From: Schistosoma haematobium
Lineage: Eukaryota; Platyhelminthes; Trematoda; Strigeidida; Schistosomatidae
Length of the DNA stretch: 64,000 bases
NCBI RefSeq assembly: GCF_000699445.3
Contig: NC_067198.1
Location: 45,752,691-45,816,690 of the forward strand
Direction: 5' to 3'
Positions 56,286-64,000 of this stretch are shown piece by piece. The translations under genes were made by a program, and so were the position numbers. Under the pieces are notes generated by a model. That model made no database searches. It was not told where the DNA came from and worked only from the letters and a program-made list of their open reading frames with translations. How positions within the stretch are numbered: the stretch's first letter is position 1; each line of letters begins with the position of its first letter.

Positions 56286-56409
56286 TTAAGGCCATAAAGA
56301 ACCAATGACAAGAAATCATATTTTGTATGTAACTAAGTCATTTATGATACAAAAGTAAATATCAGGTATATAATTAATTAACTGTAATTTATCAACAGTA
56401 GAATAAATA

Positions 56410-56830
56410 ATAACAATAACAATTGATCGATCATTCGGTAGTGATCAATTTCATTTATGCCAGGTTCTTTTTAGTTCAGATCAAATCCTATCGACAAAGT
56501 GTCAATTCGGCCACCAGTTTACATAACTTGAGATTACATGCACTATGTTGAGATAAAATAGTGATTAGAGGTAATCAACAAGAAACCCTGGACTTAGATT
56601 TCGTGCTATTTTAGAACTCATCATCAAGGTGTACCTGTAATCTTGTTGGAACTGATGCTCCCTGACGGATTCGAACCCGTGTTACACAGCTTCATATTGA
56701 GAAACGTTACCACTGAGCTGTCTAGGCGATTACTGACTTTCTGTAAGACTGAGATATATTTGCTGATAAATACCAAGTAGCACAAAACTTAAGTCCAAGG
56801 TTTCCAGTTGACTACCTTCAACTACCATCT
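56410..56830. mobile_element. SINE C head-to-head pair, degraded
   Basis: Minus full-length copy at 56410-56760 (GGATTCGAACCCGTGTTACA, ACTGAGCTGTCTAGG) joined to a plus ribozyme end at 56760-56830. Both ribozymes are decayed. Confidence 0.75.
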
Positions 56831-57229
56831 TATAAAACAACAATTAATACTTAATGAATACAGAATCCAAATAGGTATCATCATCTAACGATAGAATTGC
56901 TTTCTGGAAGTTTCAACTTTCCCAGTTAATGGCTTAATGTCAGATGAATAGATCGTTAAACGATAAAGTTTTAAATCACATGATTCACTGTTAATTAGTA
57001 AATATTTAATCTTATCAATGAAGTACTGTCACTATTTTACTTGATTTAGTTACTATCTATCAACGTCATAGATTTGGTCATAACGATATGTAATTACTAA
57101 CTTGTCTATGTTTATCACTATGCTTTTCTTTATTTTTTTTCTCACTTCATTTTAAATCAATGATTTCTTCTTTATTATTTGTTTTGTTCACTTGAAATCA
57201 TAACTAATTGTGTAATAGAATTTACCTAT
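56831..57229. other. Intronic DNA, no feature
   Basis: AT-rich. Confidence 0.5.
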
Positions 57230-58028
57230 ATGTATGATGATGATCTGGCTCTTCTATCCCAAACGCAACAACAGATGCAGGAGAAGACGAACAGTGTAGT
57301 AGCAGCCTCAGCAGCAGTAGGTCTCAATATACACAAAGGGAAAAGCAGGATTCTCCGATACAACACAGAATGCACCAATCCAATCACAATTGACGGGGAA
57401 GATTCGGAAGATGTAAGAACCTTTACATATTTGGGCAGCATCATTGATGAACACGGTGGATCTGATACAGATGTGAAGGCGCGGATCGGCAAAGCAAGAG
57501 CAGCATATTCACAACTGAGGAACATCTGGAGCTCAAAGCAACTGTCAACCAACACCAATGTCAGGATTTTCAATACAAATGTCAACACAGTTCTACTGTA
57601 TGGGGCAGAAACCTGGAGAACTACGAAAGCCATCATCCAGAAAATACAGGTGTTTATTAACAATTGTCTACGCAAAATACTTCAGATCCGTTGGCCGGAC
57701 ACTATTAGCAACAACCTACTATGGGAGAGAACAAACCAGATTCCAGTGGAGGAAGAAATTAGGAAGAAACGCTGGAAGTGGATAGGACACACATTGAGGA
57801 AAGCACTCAACTGCGTCACAAGACAAGCGCTCATATGGAATCCTCAAGGCTGAAGCGACGAAGAGGAAGACCAAAGAACACATTACGCCGAGAAATGGAG
57901 ATAGACATGAGAAAAATGAACCAGAATTAGATGGAACTAGAAAAGAAGGCCCAGGACAGAGTGTGTTGTGGAATGCTGGTCAGTGGCCTATGCTCCATTT
58001 GGAGTAACAGGCGTAAGTAAGTAAGTAA
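57230..58028 (+). pseudogene. R LINE 3' part, best-preserved coding copy
   Basis: About 200 codons open from [20 protein letters not shown] through [59 protein letters not shown] and [20 protein letters not shown] to a stop after WNPQG, then [19 protein letters not shown] in another frame and a (TAAG)n tail. It is truncated just before the catalytic aspartates, so it lacks most of the polymerase. ATGTAT next to both ends may be a target duplication. It sits in intron 7 in gene orientation but has no link to the cadherin frame. Confidence 0.88.
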
Positions 58029-58629
58029 GGATGTATATTGATATATGTATCCAAGCTGTTACATTGTAGACTACATATCAACACAACAACAACAACACCA
58101 ACAAATAATAGTCTTTAAAGAAACTTTACAAAATAGACAAACATTTAAATTTCCGGTTTTATTCTTATTCTCAGGTTATTTTTTTTCTTTTATTTACTAT
58201 GATAGAAAATAATTTTACTTATACTGTTTCTATCCAAGTAACTAAACTTGTGTGTGTGTGTGTGACTCTCTCTCTCTCCTACCCCCCTTCTCTCGCTCAC
58301 TTTCTGTGATTGTCTTATTTAACCTTCTCATTGAATATCTGTATCGGATATGGTTTTATGAGGGAATAAAAAAACACATTAAAACATATCATTCTGTAGT
58401 TAAAGTACATGAGTAGTAAGTCTATTACCATGTGTATATACACAGGAATGTTTGTATGTAGATAAATGTGAGTAATTTTGATACTCATATGATTGTCACT
58501 GAATTGTTCTAAATTTTTTAAAAAGAAGAAAAAACGGGAATAAGATTTTGCAAACTATCAGCTATTGAACAGTCTTGTCTGAACATCTTCAGGAAAATAA
58601 TCAAACATCAAGAAGTTGTGTTTTTTGAA
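58029..58629. other. Intronic DNA with (GT)n(CT)n
   Basis: Microsatellite at about 58250-58280; no exon. Confidence 0.55.
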
Positions 58630-59055
58630 TGTTTGTCAGTAAGGGGTTTTGAAGATGATTACGTTTTTGATTGAGATCATGATGCGATTGATGTTAGACT
58701 ACCACTGAAAACCATGAAGCACTGGACGGCTTTTCGGTTCTATCGTGGGACTCCTCAGCAATGTGAATCCACGATCCCGTGCACGAACGCTTAACCTCTA
58801 GATCACTGAACCAGTCGATATCCAACGGTGTGAATATCTAACTTTGACCAATCCACGAAATTGGGCAACCATCTTCCATTGTACTAAAGTAGATACCTGT
58901 CTCTATCTGACACAAATGAGCTCCGCTGGTCACAGCTTCTCATTAGAACTCCGAGAATTCACTTATGAAGTTAGTCACTATTGAGCACATGGTAATTAAC
59001 AGTATAGGGTTGTGGAGATTATTAAGTTTTTAATTGAGATCATGAACTCATTGTA
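58630..59055 (-). mobile_element. SINE B, full-length with repeated termini
   Basis: The same terminal segment (AAGTTTTTGATTGAGATCATGA type) is at both ends in direct orientation (58667-58682 and 59027-59044), as expected if it was cut from a head-to-tail array. The ribozyme has an insertion before GAAA. Confidence 0.8.
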
Positions 59056-59464
59056 TGTTTAATCATTTTCAGATTTATCAATATGAAGTGTATATTACAA
59101 TATCAGCTATATCTTTAACTGACATTAAATAATATTCTTGAAAGTAATCGAAAGTACTCTTAATGAATATGGATCGTTCATTTTATTAAACATCAGTTAT
59201 ACCGATAGTCTAAGAGAAATCATTACTAGTCACCGCTTAGAATAATGATTAAGTATTATGACAAATTGACTCAACTTCAAACTATGTGTTTGAAGATAAA
59301 GACTCATAAGTCTCAAGGTAATGTCCTTTTTCTTTAAATCTGGAAATATCAAACTTTATTCCTATCTGATTAAAATGAAACTTCTATCTGTCATGTGCCA
59401 TGACCTATAAAATAACAGTAATTAGAATATAGACTTTTATGACCTTGTCTTTGTGCTGAATCAA
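59056..59464. other. Intronic DNA, no feature
   Basis: AT-rich. Confidence 0.5.
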
Positions 59465-59785
59465 TAACATGTCAATCAACCCTAACAACTTTATGTCAAT
59501 TCTAAGTCTTCATTGGTCTTCTTTATAGTCGTTTATCGCCTAGCTCAATTCATAACAAAATTATCAGGAACCACTACATGAATCGTATATTGCAGACATA
59601 TTTAGTTTATATTCAAACAAATCAGATCGCAGCATACCATAAATAAAAATTATACAAGTTCAAGCCCAAAAGTGTATATGAGTAAAGAAGACTGTAACGA
59701 ATAGAATGGGAATAAATGAAGAATAGTAAATCATATAACAGTAACCAATAGACGGAATTAAAAACTTATGTCAAAACAAATACGA
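59465..59785 (+). repeat. U1 repeat, degraded
   Basis: CGTTTATCGCCTAGCTCAAT, CATACCATAAATAAAAATTA and AAATCATATAACAGTAACCA correspond to U1 landmarks. Confidence 0.5.
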
Positions 59786-59799
59786 ACATACATATTGTA

Positions 59800-60000
59800 C
59801 TTACTTACTTACTTCTTACTTCCGCCTGTTACTCCCAATAGAGCATAGGCCTCCGACCAGCATTCTCCAACCCACTCTGTCCTGGGCATTCTTTTCTAGT
59901 TCCATCCAATTCTTGTTCATTTTTCTCATGTCTATCTCCATTTCTCGGCGTAATGTGTTCTTTGGTCTTCCTCTTTTCCTTTCGCCTTGAGGATTCACAT
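59800..60000 (-). mobile_element. R LINE 3' end with 14-bp target duplication
   Basis: Reversed tail CTTACTTACTTACTTC, then NRRK to [20 protein letters not shown] on the minus strand. ACATACATATTGTA is present at 59786-59799 and 60001-60014. It is a very short but complete insertion of about 200 bp. Confidence 0.88.
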
Positions 60001-60014
60001 ACATACATATTGTA

Positions 60015-60398
60015 GCGGTAAATAAATCCTTAAAAACAATAGCTCTATAAGTCTTCAACATTTAGATACTGATCACATTAGTTTTAATGTACTTATCTAG
60101 CTGAAGGAGCTCGATTATGCATCTGCACCAGATCATGAGTGGGAACTCTATGCTCAACATCCTTTACAATCGTTAGCTAGCCTAAATCACTTGATTCTCG
60201 ATAGATTGATAGCCTATTAAATATATCTTCAAACCTCATCACTTCTCACTTTTGATTTCACTAGGTGAGCACAATTCATTTATAGAAAATGTTACTGGTT
60301 AGAGTGTTGTCAAACTACAAATACCTATAACATCTTCAATATAATCTAATTACTTAGTAGTTATCCAATAAAAATCTATATAATGATAGTTCATAAAT
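60015..60398. other. Intronic DNA, no feature
   Basis: AT-rich. Confidence 0.5.
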
Positions 60399-60829
60399 GT
60401 TGGGGACGTTAGATCCCCAGAACTCACTTGAGAAAGAACCTTATTTTTGTAGTTTTATTTAGAAAATTTGAATTTCTTCATATTCGCACCAAAGACGCTC
60501 TTGTCACCTTCATGTCGTATTTCCCACTGAGAAATATCTTAAATGCTATCGGTCCGTTGCGTCTTTTAGTATGCTATTTAGTAACTCTTGCCAAGGACGG
60601 TTTTGTACTGTATATATACGTATTGAATTAGTGTTTGTTGTGATCGCTCGTTTCTGGCTGTGTGCAGAATATACTTCCCCATTCCAAGCTTGAACTTCTC
60701 CCTTTAGTTAACGAGGGCTGGAACGTATCAATAGCTAACTTACTGGTCTTTGGTCACCGAGTCTTGTTTCTTGTTCGCAGATTAAGTGAACTCGTGATAG
60801 CTTCAACCCTAGCAAAAAATAACTCTTAA
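60399..60829 (+). mobile_element. Candidate solo LTR
   Basis: Starts TGTTGGGGACG and ends CTCTTAACA (TGTT...AACA). It has GTATATATACG as a TATA box in its middle and is more GC-balanced than the flanks. No matching target duplication was found, so boundaries are tentative. Confidence 0.45.
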
Positions 60830-60935
60830 CAGTTACTATCCAATATATTCTTCTTTCGAAAAATCAATCAAGTATCATTCTAAATGATTTATAATTGATT
60901 ATTTCTATTATTTCCCCCCCTCATTTCATATATAG

Positions 60936-61901
60936 ATAATTGATTCACCACCACGTATATATTCGAATCGATTTACTAATTTACATCATTCTACAAATTT
61001 ATTAAATAATGATATTAAATCATTAAATTTACATCGTCGTTTCAAAGATAATCAATATTATTCATTAATAAATGATCATGAGAAATTAATGAAAACCAAT
61101 GAATTTCATAATTATGATGAAAATAATCCATTAAATACTAGTTCTATATTAGTTGCTATAGTTGCATTAAGTTGTGCTATCATACTTGTATTATTAGGGA
61201 TTACTGTATATGTATGCGGTCGACGAGGATTTCAAAGTTTTCGTTATCATCATAATAATAATAATACTACCACCACTACTACTACTACTAATAATAATAG
61301 TAGTAGTAGTAGAAATGGTCGAATGCAATATCTATTACGTAATGATAATTCATTAAATAATATCAAATTAACTGATAATAAATTTAATTGGAAAAATATA
61401 TTAAATTCAAAATATCATACAAATAATAATAATAATAATACAATATTATATCCTAATAAATCAATAATCAATAATCAATATCATTCCAATCAATCTATCT
61501 TATTCAATAATGAAAATAATCCATATATTGATCAATTCAGTAATATATCCTTAAAATCAATATTGATTGAAGAAAATAATTCATTAAAAAATAAACAAAA
61601 AAATCATGAAAATTATAAAACATTTTTACCATTCAATGAATATATATCATATAGAAATTATCAAAAAACATTACCAATAATCAATGATAAACAATCAATA
61701 TATTTAACAATGCCAATCAATAATAATAATAATGAATTAAAACAAAATTATGAAAAATATTGGATTATTAATAAACAAGATTCTAATAATTATACATTAC
61801 CACAATATAATCAATATGAACAACATATAAGTAGTAATAGTAATAGTAGTACATTGATCAATTCGAATCTTGATTATTTACAACAATCTCATCATAGTAA
61901 C

Positions 61902-61939
<38 letters not shown>

Positions 61940-62079
61940 TCCATTGAATTTATGTAAAACGATGATGAATGATGAAGATTTAAAAAATAAATCAATATTA
62001 CCTATGAATATATCAACAATAGATATGATAAATAATATGAATAATGTTACCATGGCAACAGATACGATTAATAGTATCA

Positions 62080-62118
<39 letters not shown>

Positions 62119-62324
62119 TTGATCCTATTTATTTTACACAATCGTTAAAATTAAAAAAATCAGAGAAATTCGATAATTCAATGAATTTATTGAATGCATC
62201 AATGAATGATGATAATAATAATCATGATCATAATTCGAATGAAATAAATCAATTAAAAACTGCTAGAAGTTGGGAATATATTGTAATACCACATAATAAT
62301 AATAATAATAATAATAATAATCAG
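60936..62324 (+). CDS. Protocadherin-like, exon 8 (juxtamembrane, transmembrane helix, cytoplasmic part)
   Basis: Residues 807-1269, 463 codons, phase 0 on both sides. The acceptor TTTCATATATAG follows a pyrimidine-rich tract; the reading continues from VR in exon 7 as IIDSPPRIYSNRF. About 70 juxtamembrane residues, then a 24-residue helix (61146-61217) followed by GRRGF, a positive stop-transfer anchor placing the C-terminus inside. The remaining about 370 residues are dominated by Asn, Lys, Ser, Ile with several (AAT)n-coded Asn runs; I see no known signalling motif. The donor CAG|GTAAGT at 62325 shows that coding continues outside the window; reading through would stop after 12 residues. 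Confidence 0.92.
61146..61217 (+). other. Transmembrane helix coding segment
   Basis: ILVAIVALSCAIILVLLGIT then VYVC: uninterrupted hydrophobic residues followed by GRR. It is the only such segment in the eight exons, which makes this a single-pass protein as far as seen. Confidence 0.92.
61905..62322 (+). repeat. Coding (AAT)n runs
   Basis: Asn-encoding trinucleotide runs at about 61902-61937, 62082-62114 and 62293-62321, the last almost touching the splice donor. In-frame length variation is likely. Confidence 0.85.
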
Positions 62325-62509
62325 GTAAGTTACAATATTGATTGTTTATTTATTTATAGGTGAACCAATCAGATTTAAGATAGAAGGTCATAGATTTTGG
62401 CGCGAGATTCATATATATAATCATTTAGTTAAATTCTGTTACGATTTTATATTCGGTTAGTTATCATATAATTTATTGACCAATCAAAATATGACTTATT
62501 CACTCTTTT

Positions 62510-62975
62510 ACTTTATTCAGTCAATGACGTTCAACCGATATGAATAGTCTAGCGTCATTAATGGTCGTTTGTTTGCCTAGCCCGTCCAGTTGAGTTTAGA
62601 ATACCGATTGCACCTTCCTCTATGCGAATCATTTATTTCAGATATACTTAGTTCATATACCGGCTGAACAGACCACGTCATACCATAAAATAGGAAATAA
62701 CCTTTGTACATGATCAAGCCCAAAAGTGCCTGTGATTATGGGGAGGGGGAGGCGGTAATAAATAAGCTGAACATAACTTAGAGACATTAAATCGTATCAT
62801 CGAAATAGTCTATAGTTCAAAATGAAGCTTATGATAAGAGAGATATAAATATACATAATCTAGTTACTGAACAGTTATACAGTTGGAATATATATATAAT
62901 ATTAGTCTATTAATAGGCCTCAGAAGTTACTCGTAATAAGATCTTCACTAGGATATAACAAATACCATTTCAGTA
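62510..62975 (+). repeat. U1 repeat copy
   Basis: TTTGCCTAGCCCGTCCAGTT, CATACCATAAAATAGGAAAT and TGATAAGAGAGATATAAATA; the end near GATATAACA is shared with 33110. Confidence 0.55.
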
Positions 62976-62989
62976 TTATAGCTAATGTT

Positions 62990-63125
62990 AGTTCGTGATG
63001 AAAACTCTAATTCTAATTCCTAACCTTAACCATCACCAGTAAATTATAATTCTAATTCGTCGCACAGCTTTATAACTCTCATCATTTAGTCCTAGTAAAT
63101 AGGTGGACATCCTCAAGATCATTTT
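62990..63125 (-). mobile_element. M fragment
   Basis: Reverse of the M body (TAATTCCTAACCTTAACCAT, CATTTAGTCCTAGTAAATAG); cut by the following R copy. Confidence 0.65.
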
Positions 63126-63134
63126 ACTGTGACT

Positions 63135-63570
63135 CAAAAGCATAGGCAACAGACCAGCATTCTACAACACACTCGATCCTCGGCATTCCTTTCCAGTTCT
63201 ATCCATTTCTTGTTCATTCTTCTCATGTATGTCTCCATTTCTCAGCGTATTCTGTTCTTTGATCTTCCTCATCACCCCCTTTGATCTTGAGGGTTCCAAA
63301 TGAGGGCTTACCTTGTGATGCAGTTGGGTGCTTTCCTCAATCTGTGTCCTATCCACCTCCAAAACTTCTTCCTGATTTCTTCCTCCACTGGGATCTGGTT
63401 TGTTCTCTCCCGTGGTAGGTTGTTGCTGACAGTGTCTGGTCAACGGATTCGAAGTATTTTGCTAGACAGCTGTTAATGAGCACTTGTATCTTCTGGATGA
63501 TTGCTTTCGTAGTTCTCCAGGTTTCTTCTCCATACAGTAGAACTATCTTGACATTTGTATTGAAAATTGT
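63135..63570 (-). pseudogene. R LINE 3' fragment
   Basis: Minus strand: NRPQ.. and [19 protein letters not shown] in broken frames, NGDIHEKNEQEMDRTGKE. No tail present. Confidence 0.78.
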
Positions 63571-63639
63571 AGTAATTTACCGAAACAGATAATGTATTTT
63601 TACATAATTAGATTATACCTGACAATAAGGGCCAAAGTG

Positions 63640-63830
63640 GACGTATCATCTTATATGAAACTTTTCATGTGGATAAATCTCCATCTTAGTGTTAAGTTCA
63701 CAATGGAACTCGAACTTGATACCAAATGTCTCAAACGCAATCACGTTAATTACTAATACATTCAGATCAGGTAATAACTCACTTGTTCAATAGGAATGAA
63801 AGTGTGACGAATAGTTTTTAATTTCCTGTT
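63640..63830 (-). mobile_element. SINE A remnant
   Basis: GAAACTTTTCATGTGGATAA, GGAACTCGAACTTGATACC and CTCAAACGCAATCACGTTAA correspond to the A ribozyme and tRNA-like region, degraded. Confidence 0.55.
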
Positions 63831-64000
63831 GTTGAAATTCAAGATTGAGATTAATCAGCCTCTATCACTTCATGTGCATTCTGAATGATTTACCTGATTA
63901 AACCCATTTAGTCATAAGTTTCAAAACATTCGGACTGTGATTATTAATGATAAAGGCTAAATTGATGTCATCCACTAAAGTTGAATGCATGGCATAACAG

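Larger units (their letters stand above)
27128..62324 (+). other. Protocadherin-like gene (part), eight exons
   Basis: Gene span within the window. Exons 27128-27485, 29024-30064, 37679-37789, 40060-40247, 43676-43854, 52271-52581, 53639-53869 and 60936-62324 all have AG acceptors and GT donors. Their phases (2 in; 0, 0, 0, 2, 1, 0, 0; 0 out) give one open frame of 1269 residues. Order: partial cadherin repeat, five more cadherin repeats, juxtamembrane stretch, transmembrane helix, Asn-rich cytoplasmic part. Family knowledge: such receptors mediate calcium-dependent homophilic adhesion at the cell surface. Which schistosome protocadherin this is was not determined. The 5' and 3' ends lie outside what I could identify. 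Confidence 0.9.

Noticed and set aside
57226..57675. 149-codon minus-strand frame, and similar frames opposite other R copies
   Set aside because: Antisense shadows of the R reverse transcriptase frame.
61892..62080. Leu-rich minus-strand frame
   Set aside because: Complement of Asn-coding AAT runs.
1..64000. CRISPR arrays, operons or bacterial genes
   Set aside because: No regularly spaced repeats, no ribosome-binding sites or compact gene order; introns and retroelements show a eukaryotic nuclear genome.

Overview
The window reads as nuclear DNA of a blood fluke (genus Schistosoma). It is AT-rich, has large introns, and is packed with 5'-truncated RTE-type retrotransposon copies ending in (TAAG)n and with tRNA-derived SINEs that carry hammerhead ribozymes (the Sm-alpha class known from schistosomes). 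The species cannot be fixed from the sequence alone.

One host gene can be supported. Eight exons on the + strand between 27128 and 62324 join in compatible phases into a continuous 1269-residue reading frame. It encodes six extracellular cadherin repeats, a juxtamembrane segment, one transmembrane helix and a long Asn-rich cytoplasmic region. This is a protocadherin-like adhesion receptor. It enters the window in the middle of a cadherin repeat, so its 5' end lies upstream or in an exon I could not find. It leaves through a consensus splice donor at 62325, so its 3' end lies downstream. Introns run from about 1.06 to 8.4 kb and are filled with mobile elements; the sequence before the first exon (27 kb) shows no coding exon.

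Layout: 1-27127, repeat-rich upstream DNA with no recognised gene. It contains an inverted pair of RTE copies sharing a 559-bp identical tract (2694-3252 and 5506-6064), with a 209-bp-arm palindrome of hammerhead SINEs (4557-5026) between them. 27128-30064, exons 1-2. 30065-37678, intron 2. 37679-43854, exons 3-5. 43855-52270, intron 5. 52271-53869, exons 6-7. 53870-60935, intron 7. 60936-62324, exon 8 with the membrane anchor. 62325-64000, repeats.

Repeat families use working letters here. SINE A is classic Sm-alpha-like (core GAGUCCCAAAUAGGACGAAA). SINE B has core CUGARGA and stem III ACGG/CCGU. SINE C has core CUGACGA and stem III ACCC/GGGU. R is an RTE-type LINE with a (TAAG)n tail. D is a second LINE with a (CTGA)n tail. 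L is a LINE or SINE 3' end with an (AATA)n-like tail. M is a TIR element of about 270-290 bp. FB is a foldback element. P is a retroposon of about 129 bp. U are unclassified repeats. The most notable pattern is that all three ribozyme-bearing SINE families occur repeatedly as head-to-head inverted pairs, and several ribozyme cores are still intact.
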